A stretch of DNA of 64,000 nucleotides from Saxidomus purpurata (lineage: Eukaryota > Mollusca > Bivalvia > Venerida > Veneridae): assembly GCA_022818135.1 (NCBI GenBank), contig JAFMSR010000015.1, positions 23,467,206 to 23,531,205 of the forward strand. The letters run 5' to 3'. Numbering within the stretch: position 1 is the stretch's first letter; every line of letters starts with the position of its first letter. The notes beneath the pieces were generated by a model. That model was not told the DNA's origin and made no database searches. It worked only from the letters and a program-made list of their open reading frames with translations. The position numbers and the translations under genes are program-made. Below are positions 34,936-47,880 of the stretch, piece after piece.

Positions 34936-35024
34936 TTTTAAGTTTTAAATTGTTTTCAGCAACAGAAATTTTTTAGGGGTCAAGGTCACTGTTACTAAAA
35001 TTTTTTTTTCAATATTTTTTGGAT

Positions 35025-35749
35025 CAGGATCAGTCACCGTTCGGGGTCCGTCGTACGTCGTCCGTCAATCTGTCCACCATTTCCTTCAAACGACATCTCT
35101 TCTGAAACCACTGGGCCAATATTGATGAAGCTTGTTTAAAGAATTCCATTCAATGCAGAACTCTGGTTGCTATGGCAACAAAAAGGAAAAACTTCAAAAA
35201 TCTTCTTCTCTGAAACCACAAGGCCTAGAGCTTAGATATTTGGCGTGTAGCATAAACTAGTGAACCTCTACGAAGATTGTTCAAATTATGACCTCTGGAT
35301 CAAAATTGACCCCAGGCGGCTGGTCACTTAGTTTTACAGAGGCTTATTTAGGAAAAACTTTAAAAATCTTCTTCTCTGAAACCACAAGGCCTAGAGCTCA
35401 GATATTTGGCATGTAGCATTGTCTAGTGAACCTCTACCAAGATTGTTCAAACTATGCCCCTGGGATCAAAATTGACCCCCCCTGGGGGACACTTGGTTTT
35501 TACATAGGCTTATACAGGAAATTAAAAAAGAAATCTTTTTCTCTGAAACCACAAAGCCTAGAGGTCAGATATTTGACTTGTAACATTGGCTAGTGGACTT
35601 CTACCAAGATTGTTCAAATCATGATCCCCGGAGGTTACTTAATTTCACTTAGGCTTATATAGGGAAAACTTAAAAAAAGAAGAAGGCCGACGGACAGAGA
35701 ATATATATTTGGAATGTTACTTAGCATTGTGTAGTGGACGTCTACGCGA
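35025..35749 (+). mobile_element. Alpha-family Helentron-like fragment cut by the satellite
   Basis: A degraded 5' part (GTCCGTCGTACGTCGTCCGTC) and four interior units. The sequence follows the usual alpha 3' part up to 'tgtagtggacgtctacg', then switches at about 35,749 to the 39-bp satellite, so the hairpin and CTTGTT end are missing. A short delta-like piece ('ggggtcaaggtcactgttac') precedes it at about 34,936-35,020. Confidence 0.6.
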
Positions 35750-38109
35750 TAAAAGCATTGTGCAGTTTTGTACAGCCATTCCTGGTACTACAAGCATTGT
35801 GCAGTTTTCTACAGCCATTCCTAGTATAACAAGCGTTGTGCAGTTTTCTACAGCCATTCCTAGTATAACAAACATTGTGCAGATTTCTACAGCCATTCCT
35901 AGTATAACAAGCGTTGTGCAGTTTTCTACAGCCATTCCTAGTATAACAAGCGTTGTGCAGTTTTCTACAGCCATTCCTAGTATAACAAGCATTGTGCAGT
36001 TTTCTACAGCCATTCCTGGTACTACAAGCATTGTGCAGTTTTCTACAGCCATTCCTGGTACTACAAGCAATGTGCAGTTTTCTACAGCCATTCCTAATAT
36101 AACAAGCATCGTGCAGTTTTGTGCAGTTTTCTATAGCCATTCATAGTAATACAAGCATTGTGCAGATTTCTACAGCCATTCCTAGTAATACAAGCATTGT
36201 GCAGTTTTCTACAGCCATTCCTAGTATAACAAGCATTGTGCAGTTTTCTACAGCCATTCCTAGTAATACAAGCATTGTGCAGTTTTCTACAGCCATTCCT
36301 AGTATAACAACCATTGTGCAGTTTTCTACAGCCATTCCTTATACTACAAGCATTGTGCAGTTTTCTACAGCCATTCCTAGTATAACAAGCGTTGTGCAGA
36401 TTTCTACAGCCATTCCTAGTAATACAAGCATTGTGCAGATTTCTACAGCCATTCCTAGTATAACAAGCATTGTGCAGTTTTCTACAGCCATTCCTAGTAT
36501 AACAAGCATTGTGCAGTTTTCTACAGCCATTCCTAGTATAACAAGCGTTGTGCAGTTTTCTACAGCCATTCCTAGTAATACAAGCATTGTGCAGATTTCT
36601 ACAGCATTCCTAGTAATACAAGCGTTGTGCAGTTTTCTACAGCCATTCCTAGTAATACAAGCATTGTGCAGTTTTCTACAGCCATTCCTAGTATAACAAG
36701 CATTGTGCAGTTTTCTACAGCCATTCCTAGTATAAGAAGCGTTGTGCAGTTTTCTACAGCCATTCCTAGTATAACAAGCGTTGTGCAGTTTTCTACAGCC
36801 ATTCCTAGTAATACAAGCATTGTGCAGATTTCTACAGCCATTCCTAGTAATACAAGCATTGTGCAGTTTTCTAAGGCCATTTCTAGCAATACAAGCATTA
36901 TGCAGTTTTTCTACAGCCATTCCTAGTATAACAAGCGTTGTGCAGATTTCTACAGCCATTCCTAGTATAACAAGCGTTGTGCAGTTTTCTACAGCCATTC
37001 CTAGTAATACAAGCGTTGTGCAGATTTCTACAGCCATTCCTAGTATAACAAGCATTGTGCAGTTTTCTACAGCCATTCCTAGTAAAACAAGCATCGTGCA
37101 GTTTTCTACAGACATTCCTAGTATAACAAGCATTGTGCAGTTTTCTACAGACATTCCTAGTAATTCAAGCATTGTGCAGTTTTCTACAGCCATTCCTAGT
37201 ATAACAAGCATTGTGCAGTTTTCTACAGCCATTCCTAGTATAACAAGCGTTGTGCAGATTTCTACAGCCATTCCTAGCAATACAAGCATTGTGCAGTTTT
37301 CTACAGCCATTCCTAGTAATACAAGCATTGTGCAGTTTTCTACAGCCATTCCTAGTAATACAAGCATTGTGCAGTTTTCTACAGCCATTCCTAGTATAAC
37401 AAGCGTTGTGCAGTTTTCTACAGCCATTCCTAGTAATACAAGCATTTTACGGTTTTCTACAGCCATTCCTAGTATAACAAGCATGGTGCAGTTTTCTACA
37501 GCCATTCCTAGTAATACAAGCATTTTACGGTTTTCTTCAGCCATTCCTAGTATAACAAGCATAGTGCAGTTTTCTACAGACATTCCTGGTATAACAAGCG
37601 TTGTGCAGTTTTCTACAGCCATTCCTAGTATAACAAGCATTGTGCAGTTTTCTACAGCCATTCCTAGTATAACAAGCGTTGTGCAGTTTTCTACAGACAT
37701 TCCTAGCAATACAAGCATTGTGCAGTTTTCTACAGCCATTCCTAGTAATACAAGCATTGTGCAGTTTTCTACAGCCATTCCTAGTATAACAAGCATTGTG
37801 CAGTTTTCTACAGCCATTCCTAGTAAATCAAGCATTGTGCAGTTTTCTACAGCCATTCCTAGTAATACAAGCATTTTGCAGTTTTCTACAGCCATTCCTA
37901 GTATAACAAGCATTGTGCAGTTTTCTACAGCCATTCCTAGTAATACAACCGTTCTCAGCCATTCCTAGTATAACAAGCATTGTGCAGTTTTCTACAGACA
38001 TTCCTAGTATAACAAGCATTGTGCAGTTTTCTACAGCCATTCCTAGTATAACAAGCATTGTGCAGTTTTCTACAGCCATTCCTAGTATAACAAGCGTTGT
38101 GCAGTTTTC

Positions 38110-39560
38110 TACAGACATTCCTAGTAATTCAAGCATTGTGCAGTTTTCTACAGCCATTCCTAATACTACAAGCATTGTGCAGTTTTCTACAGCCATTCCT
38201 AGTATAACAAGCATTGTGCAGTTTTCTACAGACATTCCTAGTAATTCAAGCATTGTGCAGTTTTCTACAGCCATTCCTAATACTACAAGCATTGTGCAGT
38301 TTTCTACAGCCATTCCTAGTATAACAAGCATTGTGCAGTTTTCTACAGCTATTCCTAGTATAACAAGCATTGTGCAGTTTTCTACAGACATTCCTAGTAT
38401 AACAAGCATTGTGCAGTTTTCTACAGCCATTCCTAGTATAACGAGCATTGTGCAGTTTTCTACAGACATTCCTAGTAATTCAAGCATTGTGCAGTTTTCT
38501 ACAGCCATTCCTAGTATAACAAGCGTTGTGCAGTTTTCTACAGCCATTCCTAGTATAACAAGCGTTGTGCAGATTTCTACAGCCATTCCTAGTAATACAA
38601 GCATTTTACGGTTTTCTACAGCCATTCCTAGTATAACAAGCATTGTGCAGTTTTCTACAGCCATTCCTAGTATAACAAGCATTGTGCAGTTTTCTACAGC
38701 CATTCCTAGTATAACAAGCATTGTGCAGTTTTCTACAGACATTCCTAGTATAACAAGCATTGTGCAGTTTTCTACAGCCATTCTGAGTATAACAAGCATT
38801 GTGCAGTTTTCTACAGACATTCCTAGTAATTCAAGCATTGTGCAGTTTTCTACAGCCATTCCTAATACTACAAGCATTGTGCAGTTTTCTACAACCATTC
38901 CTAGTATAACAAGCATTGTGCAGTTTTCTACAGACATTCCTAGTAATTCAAGCATTGTGCAGTTTTCTACAGCCATTCCTAATACTACAAGCATTGTGCA
39001 GTTTTCTACAGCCATTCCTAGTATAACAAGCATTGTGCAGTTTTCTACAGACATTCCTAGTATAACAAGCATTGTGCAGTTTTCTACAGCCATTCCTAGT
39101 ATAACAAGCATTGTGCAGTTTTCTACAGACATTCCTAGTAATTCAAGCATTGTGCAGTTTTCTACAGCCATTCCTAGTATAACAAGCGTTGTGCAGTTTT
39201 TCTACAGCCATTCCTAGTAATACAAGCATTGTGCAGATTTCTACAGCCATTCCTAGTATAACAAGCGTTGTGCAGATTTCTACAGCCATTCCTAGTATAA
39301 CAAGCATTGTGCAGTTTTCTACAGACATTCCTAGTAATTCAAGCATTGTGCAGTTTTCTACAGCCATTCCTAATACTACAAGCATTGTGCAGTTTTCTAC
39401 AGCCATTCCTAGTATAACAAGCATTGTGCAGTTTTCTACAGACATTCCTAGTAATTCAAGCATTGTGCAGTTTTCTACAGCCATTCCTAATACTACAAGC
39501 ATTGTGCAGTTTTCTACAGCCATTCCTAGTATAACAAGCATTGTGCAGTTTTCTACAGCC
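38110..39560. repeat. 117-bp higher-order step in block A (agtaattca variant)
   Basis: The 'gtaattc' unit variant recurs in pairs exactly 117 bp (three units) apart: 38,124/38,241, 38,826/38,943 and 39,334/39,451. Each is followed by an 'aatactaca' unit and an 'agtataaca' unit. The first two pairs are 702 bp (18 units) apart, indicating a larger duplication. Confidence 0.7.
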
Positions 39561-39732
39561 ATTCCTAGTATAACAAGCGTTGTGCAGATTTCTACAGCCA
39601 TTCCTAGTAATACAAGCATTGTGCAGTTTTCTACAGACATTCCTAGTAATTCAAGCATTGTGCAGTTTTCTACAGCCATTCCTAGTATAACAAGCATTGT
39701 GCAGTTTTCTACAGACATTCCTAGTAATACAA

Positions 39733-40400
39733 GCATTTTACGGTTTTCTACAGCCATTCCTAGTAATACAAGCATTGTGCAGTTTTCTACAGCCATTCCT
39801 AGTATAACAAGCGTTGTGCAGATTTCTACAGCCATTCCTAGTAATACAAGCATTTTACGGTTTTCTACAGCCATTCCTAGTAATACAAGCATTGTGCAGT
39901 TTTCTACAGCCATTCCTAGTATAACAAGCGTTGTGCAGATTTCTACAGACATTCCTAGTAATACAAGCATTTTACGGTTTTCTACAGCCATTCCTAGTAA
40001 TACAAGCATTGTGCAGTTTTCTACAGCCATTCCTAGTATAACAAGCGTTGTGCAGATTTCTACAGCCATTCCTAGTAATACAAGCATTTTACGGTTTTCT
40101 ACAGCCATTCCTAGTAATACAAGCATTGTGCAGTTTTCTACAGCCATTCCTAGTATAACAAGCGTTGTGCAGATATCTTCAGCCATTCCTAGTAATACAA
40201 GCATTTTACGGTTTTCTACAGCCATTCCTAGTAATACAAGCATTGTGCAGTTTTCTACAGCCATTCCTAGTATAACAAGCGTTGTGCAGATTTCTACAGC
40301 CATTCCTAGTAATACAAGCATTTTACGGTTTTCTACAGCCATTCCTAGTAATACAAGCATTGTGCAGTTTTCTACAGCCATTCCGAGTATAACAAGCATT
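39733..40400. repeat. 117-bp higher-order repeat in block A (ttttacgg variant)
   Basis: A three-unit cassette (attttacggtttt unit, gtgcagtttt unit with agtataaca, gtgcagattt unit with agtaataca) repeats about six times in succession, with near identity. Confidence 0.8.
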
Positions 40401-42702
40401 GTGCAGTTTTCTACAGACATTCCTAGTAATACAAGCATTGTGCAGTTTTCTACAGCCATTCCTAGTAATACAAGCATTGTGCAGTTTTCTACAGCCATTC
40501 CTAGTAATACAAGCATTGTGCAGTTTTCTACAGACATTCCTAGTATAACAAGCATTGTGCAGTTTTCTACAGACATTCCTAGTAATTCAAGCATTGTGCA
40601 GTTTTCTACAGCCATTCCTAGCAATACAAGCATTGTGCAGTTTTCTACAGCCATTCCTAGTAATACAAGCATTGTGCAGTTTTCTACAGCCATTCCTAGC
40701 AATACAAGCATTGTGCAGTTTTCTACAGCATTCCTAGTAATACAAGCATTGTGCAGTTTTCAACAGACATTCCTAGTTATACAAGCATTGTGCAGTTTTC
40801 TATAGCTTTTCCTAGTAATACAAGCATTGTGCAGTTTTCTAAGGCCATTCCTAGGAATACAAGCATTATGCAATTTTCTACAGACATTCCTAGTAATACA
40901 AGCATTGTGCAGTTTTCTACAGCCATTCCAAGTATAACAAGCATTGTGCAGTTTTCTAAGGCCATTACTAGCAACACAAGCATTGCGCAGTTTCCTACAG
41001 CTATTCCTAGCAATACAAGCATTGCGCAGTTTTCAACAGTCATTCCAAGCAATACAAGCATTGTGCAGTTTTCTTCAGCGTTCCTAGCAATACAAGCATT
41101 GTGCAGTTTTCTTCAGTCATTCCAAGCAATACAAGCATTGTGCAGTTTTCTACAGCCATTCCTAGCAATGCAAGCATTGTGCAGTTTTCAACAGTCATTC
41201 CAAGCAATACAAGCATTGTGCAGTTTTCTTAAGCGTTCCTAGCAATACAAGCATTGTGCAGTTTTCTTCAGACATTCCTAGCAATACAAGCATTGTGCAG
41301 TTTTCTTCAGACATTCTCAGCAGTACAAGCATTGTGCAGTTTTCTAAGGCCATTCATAGCAATACAAGCATTGTGCAGTTTTCTACAGCCATTCCTAGCA
41401 ATACAGGCATTGTGCAGTTTTCTACAGCCATTCCTAGCAATACAAGCATCGTGCAGTTTTTCTACAGCCATTCCTAGTAATACAAGCATTGTGCAGTTTT
41501 CTAAGGCCATTTCTAGCAATACAAGCATTGTGCAGTTTTCTAAGGCCATTCCTAGCAATAAAGCATTGTGCAGTTTTCTTCAGACATTCCTAGCAATACA
41601 AGCATTGTGCAGTTTTCTTCAGACATTCTCAGCAATACAAGCATTATGCAGTTTTTCTACAGCCATTCCTAGTAATACAAGCATTGTGCAGTTTTCTACA
41701 GCCATTCCTAGTAATACAAGCATTGTGCAGTTTTCTACAGCCATTCCTAGTAATACAAGCATTGTGCCGTTTTCTACAGACATTCCTAGCAATACAAGCA
41801 TTATGCAGTTTTTGTACAGCCATTCCTAGCAATACAAGCATTATGCAGTTTTTCTACAGTCATTCCTAGTAATACAAGCATTGTGCAGTTTTCTAAGGCC
41901 ATTTCTAGCAATACAAGCATTGTGCAGTTTTCTACAGACATTCTCAGCAATACAAGCATTGTGCAGTTTTCTTCAGACATTCTCAGCAATACAAGCATTG
42001 TGCAGTTTTCTAAGGCCATTTCTAGCAATACAAGCATTGTGCAGTTTTTCTACAGCCATTCCTAGTAATACAAGCATTGTGCAGTTTTCTAAGGCCATTT
42101 CTAGCAATACAAGCATTGTGCAGTTTTCTAAGGCCATTTCTAGCAATACAAGCATTGTGCAGTTTTCTAAGGCCATTCCTAGCAATAAAGCATTGTGCAG
42201 TTTTCTTCAGACATTCCTAGCAATACAAGAATTGTGCAGTTTTTTAAGGCAATTCCCCACAAAACAAGCATTGTGCAGTTTTCTAAGGCCATTCCTAGCA
42301 ATACAAGCATTATGCAATTTTCTACAGACATTCCTAGTAATACAAGCATTGTGCAGTTTTCTACAGCCATCCCTAGCAATACAAGCATTGTGCAGTTTTT
42401 CTACATCCATTCCTACTAATACAAGCATTGTGCAGTTTTCTTCAGTCATTCTATGCAATACAAGCATTGTGCAGTTTTCTACAGCCATTCATAGCAATAC
42501 AAACATTGTGCAGTTTTCTTCAGTCATTCTAAGCAATACAAGCATTGTGCAGTTTTCTACAACCATTCATAGCAATACAAGCATTGTGCAGTTTTCCAAG
42601 GCCATTCCTTGCAATAGAAGCATTGTGCAGTTTTCTACAGCCATTCCTAGTAACACAAGCATTGTGCAGTTTTCTAAGGCCATTCTAAGCAATACAAGCA
42701 TT

Positions 42703-45700
42703 GCTAGTACAGCAATAGTGCCTTTTTCTACAGAAATTTCTAGTACAGCAATAGCGCAGTCTTTTAAAGACATTCCTAGTACAGCAATAGCGCAGTCTTT
42801 TAAAGACATTCCTAGGACAGCAAATGTGCAGTCTTTTACAGTCATTCCTAGTACATCAATAATGCGGTCTTTTACAGACATTCCTAGTACAGCTATCATG
42901 CAGTCTTTTGCAGACATTCCTAGTACTGCATTAGTGCAGTCTTTCACAGACATTCCTAGTACAGGAATAATGCAGTCTTTTAGACATTCCTAGTACAGCA
43001 ATCGTGCAGTCTTTCACAGACATTCCTAGTACAGCAATAGTGCAATCTTTTACAGACATTCCTAGTACAGCAATCGTGCAGTCTTTTACAGACATTACTT
43101 CAGTGCGTCTTTTACAGACATTACTAATCGTGCAGTCTTTTACAGATGTTCCTAGTACAGCAATTGTGCAGTCTTTTACAGACATTACTAGTACAGCAAT
43201 TGTGCAGTCTTTTACAGACATTACTAGTACTGCAATCGTGCAGTCTTTTACAGACATTACTAGTACAGCAATTGTGCAGTCTTTTACACATATTCCTAGT
43301 ACAGCAATCGTGCAGTCTTTTACAGACATTCCTAGTACAGCAATCATGCAGTCTTTTACAGACATTCCTAGTACAGCAGTCGTGCAGTCTTTTACAGACA
43401 TTCCTAGTCCAGCAATTGTGCAGTCTTTTACAGACATTCCTAGTACAGCAATCGTGCAGTCTTTTACAGATATTCCTAGTACAGCAATCGTGCAGTCTTT
43501 TACAGACATTCCTAGTACAGCAGTCGTGCAGTCTTTTACAGACATTACTAGTACAGCAATTGTGCAGTCTTTTACAGACATTCCTAGTACAGCAATCGTG
43601 CGGTCTTTTACAGACATTCCTAGTACAGCAATCGTGTAGTCTTTTACAGACATTCCTAGTACAGCAATCGTGCGGTCTTTTACAGACATTCCTAGTACAG
43701 CAATCGTGCAGTCTTTTACAGACATTCCTTGTACAGCAATCGTGCAGTCTTTTACAGACATTCCTAGTACAGCAATAATGCAGTCTTTTACAGACATTCC
43801 TAGTACAGCAATCGTGTGGTCTTTTACAGACATTCCTAGTACAGCAATCATGCAGTCTTTTACAGACATTCCTTGTACAGCAATCGTGCAGTCTTTTACA
43901 GACATTCCTAGTACAGCAATCGTGCGGTCTTTTACAGACATTCCTAGTACAGCAATAATGCAGTCTTTTACAGACATTCCTAGTACAGCAATCGTGCAGT
44001 CTTTTACAGACATTCCTAGTACAGCAATCGTGCAGTCTTTTACAGACATTCCTAGTACAGCAATCGTGCAGTCTTTTACAGACATTCCTAGTACAGCAAT
44101 CGTGCAGTCTTTTACAGACATTCCTAGTACAGCAATCGTGCAGTCTTTTACAGACATTCCTAGTACAGCAATCGTGCAGTCTTTTACAGACATTCCTAGT
44201 TCAGCAATCGTGCAGTCTTTTACAGACATTCCTAGTACAGCAATCGTGCAGTCTTTTACAGACATTCCTAGTACAGCAATCGTGCAGTCTTTTACAGACA
44301 TTCCTAGTACAGCAATCGTGCAGTCTTTTACAGACATTCCTAGTACAGCTATCGTGCAGTCTTTTACAGACATTCCTAGTACAGCAATCGTGCAGTCTTT
44401 TACAGACATTCCTAGTACAGCAATCGTGCAGTCTTTTACAGACATTCCTAGTACAGCAATGGTGCAGTCTTTTACAGACATTCCTAGTACAGCAATCGTG
44501 CAGTCTTTCACAGACATTCCTAATCGTGCAGTCTTTTACAGACATTCCTATAAATCGTGCAGTCTTTTACAGACATTCCTAGTACAGCAATCGTGCAGTT
44601 TTTTTACAGACATTCCTAGTACAGCAATCGTGCAGTCTTTTACAGACATTCCTAGTACAGCAATCGTGCAGTCTTTCACAGACATTCCTAGTACAGCAAT
44701 TGTGCAGTCTTTCACAGACATTCCTAGTACAGCAATCGTGCAGTCTTTTACAGACATTCCTAGTACAGCAATCGTGCAGTCTTTTACAGACATTCCTAGT
44801 ACAGCAATCGTGCAGTCTTTTACAGACATTCCTAGTACAGCAATCGTGCAGTCTTTCACAGACATTCCTATACGCCACCTCCTAGTCCCGTGCAGTCTTT
44901 TACAGACATTCCTAGTACAGCAATCGTGCGTCGTTTTACAGACATTCCTAGTACAGCAATCGTGCAGTCTTTTACAGACATTCCTAGTACAGCAATCGTG
45001 CAGTCTTTCACAGACATTCCTAGTACAGCAATCGTGCAGTCTTTTACAGACATTCCTAGTACAGCAATCGTGCAGTCTTTTACAGACATTCCTAGTACAG
45101 CAATCGTGCAGTCTTTTACAGACATTCCTAGTACAGCAATCGTGCAGTCTTTTACAGACATTCCTAGTACAGCAATCGTGCAGTCTTTTACAGACATTCC
45201 TAGTACAGCAATCGTGCAGTCTTTTACAGACATTCCTAGTACAGCAATCGTGCAGTCTTTTACAGACATTCCTAGTACAGCAATCGTGCAGTCTTTCACA
45301 GACATTCCTAGTACAGCAATCGTGCAGTCTTTCACAGACATTCCTAGTACAGCAATTGTGCAGTCTTTTACAGACATTCCTAGTACAGCAATCGTGCAGT
45401 CTTTTACAGACATTCCTTGTACAGCAATCTTGCATTCTTTCACAGACATTACTAGTCCAGCAATTGTGCAGTCTTTTACAGACATTCCTAGTACAGCAAT
45501 CGTGCAGTCTTTTACAGACATTCCTAGTACAGCAGTCGTGCAGTCTTTTACAGACATTCCTAGTACAGCAATCGTGCAGTCTTTTACAGACATTCCTTGT
45601 ACAGCAATCGTGCATTCTTTCACAGACATTACTAGTCCAGCAATTGTGCAGTCTTTTACAGACATTCCTAGTACAGCAATCGTGCAGTCTTTTACAGACA

Positions 45701-47880
45701 TTCCTTGTACAGCAATCGTGCATTCTTTCACAGACATTACTAGTCCAGCAATTGTGCAGTCTTTTACAGACATTCCTAGTACAGCAATCATGCAGTCTTT
45801 TACAGACATTCCTAGTACAGCAATCGTGCAGTCTTTTACAGACATTCCTTGTACAGCAATCGTGCATTCTTTTACAGACATTCCTAGTCCAGCAATCGTG
45901 CAGTCTTTTACAGACATTCCTAGTAGCAACCCTCCCATTGCAGTCTTTTACAGACATTCCTAGTACAGCAATCGTGCAGTCTTTTACAGACATTCCTAGT
46001 ACAGCAATCGTGCAGTTCTTTCACAGACATTCCTAGTACAGCAATCGTGCAGTCTTTTACAGACATTCCTAGTACAGCAATCGTGCAGTCTTTTACAGAC
46101 ATTCCTAGTACAGCAATCGTGCAGTCTTTCACAGACATTCCTAGTACAGCAATCATGCAGTCTTTTACAGACATTCCTAGTACAGCAATCGTGCAGTCTT
46201 TTACAGACATTCCTAGTACAGCAATCGTGCAGTCTTTTACAGACATTCCTAGTACAGCAATCGTGCAGTCTTTTACAGACATTCCTAGTACAGCAATCGT
46301 GCGGTCTTTTACAGACATTCCTAGTACAGCAATCGTGCGGTCTTTTACAGACATTCCTAGTACAGCAATCGTGCGGTCTTTTACAGACATTCCTAGTACA
46401 GCAATCGATGCGGTCTTTTACAGACATTCCTAGTACAGCAATCGTGCGGTCTTTTACAGACATTCCTAGTACAGCAATCGTGCGGTCTTTTACAGACATT
46501 CCTAGTACAGCAATCGTGCGGTCTTTTACAGACATTCCTAGTACAGCAATCGTGCGGTCTTTTTACAGACATTCCTACACTCTAGTACGCAATCGTGCGG
46601 TCTTTTACAGACATTCCTAGTACAGCAATCGTGCGGTCTTTTACAGACATTCCTAGTACAGCAATCGTGCGGTCTTTTACAGACATTCCTAGTACAGCAA
46701 TCGTGCGGTCTTTTACAGACATTCCTAGTACAGCAATCGTGCGGTCTTTTACAGACACTCCTAGTACAGCAATCGTGCGGTCTTTTACAGACACTCCTAG
46801 TACAGCAATCGTGCGGTCTTTTACAGACACTCCTAGTACAGCAATCGTGCGGTCTTTTACAGACACTCCTAGTACAGCAATCGTGCGGTCTTTTACAGAC
46901 ACTCCTAGTACAGCAATCGTGCGGTCTTTTACAGACACTCCTAGTACAGCAATCGTGCAGTCTTTTACAGACACTCCTAGTACAGCAATCGTGCAGTCTT
47001 TTACAGACACTCCTAGTACAGCAATCGTGCAGTCTTTTACAGACACTCCTAGTACAGCAATCGTGCAGTCTTTTACAGACACTCCTAGTACAGCAATCGT
47101 GCAGTCTTTTACAGACACTCCTAGTCCAGCAATCGTGCAGTCTTTTACAGACACTCCTAGTCCAGCAATCGTGCAGTCTTTTACAGACACTCCTAGTCCA
47201 GCAATCGTGCAGTCTTTTACAGACACTCCTAGTACAGCAATCGTGCAGTCTTTTACAGACACTCCTAGTACAGCAATCGTGCAGTCTTTTACAGACACTC
47301 CTAGTACAGCAATCGTGCAGTCTTTTACAGACATTCCTAGTACAGCAATCGTGCAGTCTTTCACAGACATTCCTAGTACAGACATTCCTAGTACAGCAAT
47401 CATGCAGTCTTTTACAGACATTCCTAGTACAGCAATCGTGCAGTCTTTTACAGACATTCCTAGTACAGCAATCGTGCAGTCTTTTACAGACATTCCTAGT
47501 ACAGCAATGGTGCAGTCTTTTACAGACATTCCTAGTACAGCAATCGTGCAGTCTTTTACAGACATTCCTAGTCCAGCAATCGTGCAGTCTTTTAAAGACA
47601 TTTTTAGTACAGCAATAGTGCAGTCTTTTATAACATTTCTTGTACAGCAGTCCTGCAGTCTTTTACAGTCCTGCAGTCTTTTACAGACATTACTAGTACA
47701 GCAATCCTGCAGTGTTTTACAGACATTCCTTGTACAGCAATAGTGCAGTATTTTACAGACATTCCTTATACAGCAGTCCTGCAGTCTTTTACAGACATTC
47801 CTAGTACAGCAATTGTGCAGTCTTTTACAGACATTCCTAGTACAACAATCCTGCAGTTTTCAACAATCATTCCTAGTAAA
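42703..47880. repeat. Minisatellite block B, 36-bp unit
   Basis: The unit is GTGCAGTCTTTTACAGACAT + TCCTAGTACAGCAATC; about 143 copies by length. It aligns with the block A unit apart from a 3-bp deletion in 'agtaataca', so A and B share an ancestor. The switch is sharp at about 42,702. The long open frames here (to 788 codons at 43,670-46,036) change reading phase midway after indels, for example near 44,880. Several short disruptions carry partial units (about 43,095, 44,520, 44,870, 46,575). Confidence 0.95.
46290..47330. repeat. Homogenised variant sub-blocks inside block B
   Basis: From about 46,290 to 46,940 almost every unit reads 'gtgcggtc' instead of 'gtgcagtc'. From about 46,750 to 47,320 almost every unit reads 'acagacactcct' instead of 'acagacattcct'. 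Three neighbouring units (about 47,120-47,210) share 'agtccagca'. Overlapping runs of private variants indicate successive local duplications. Confidence 0.75.

Larger units (their letters stand above)
35750..42702. repeat. Minisatellite block A, 39-bp unit
   Basis: The unit is GTGCAGTTTTCTACAGCCAT + TCCTAGTATAACAAGCATT, head to tail; about 178 copies by length. Variants include 'agtaataca', 'agtataaca', 'agtaattca', 'acagac' for 'acagcc', and 'attttacggtttt'. Because 39 is a multiple of three and the unit lacks stops in several frames, both strands show long open frames (for example 36,339-37,934 and 39,189-40,805), 13 residues per unit. Isolated 1-bp indels (for example the extra T at about 39,195) shift frames freely. 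It lies wholly within the arrestin intron 31,428-52,109. Confidence 0.95.

Noticed and set aside
36339..37934. 531-codon - strand frame with 13-residue repeats
   Set aside because: Translation of the 39-bp satellite. Its reading phase changes inside the frame, and no start context or flanking gene structure supports it.
43670..46036. 788-codon open frame with 12-residue repeats
   Set aside because: It lies in tandem 36-bp satellite units within an arrestin intron. Equally long frames exist on the other strand and the phase changes midway after indels.
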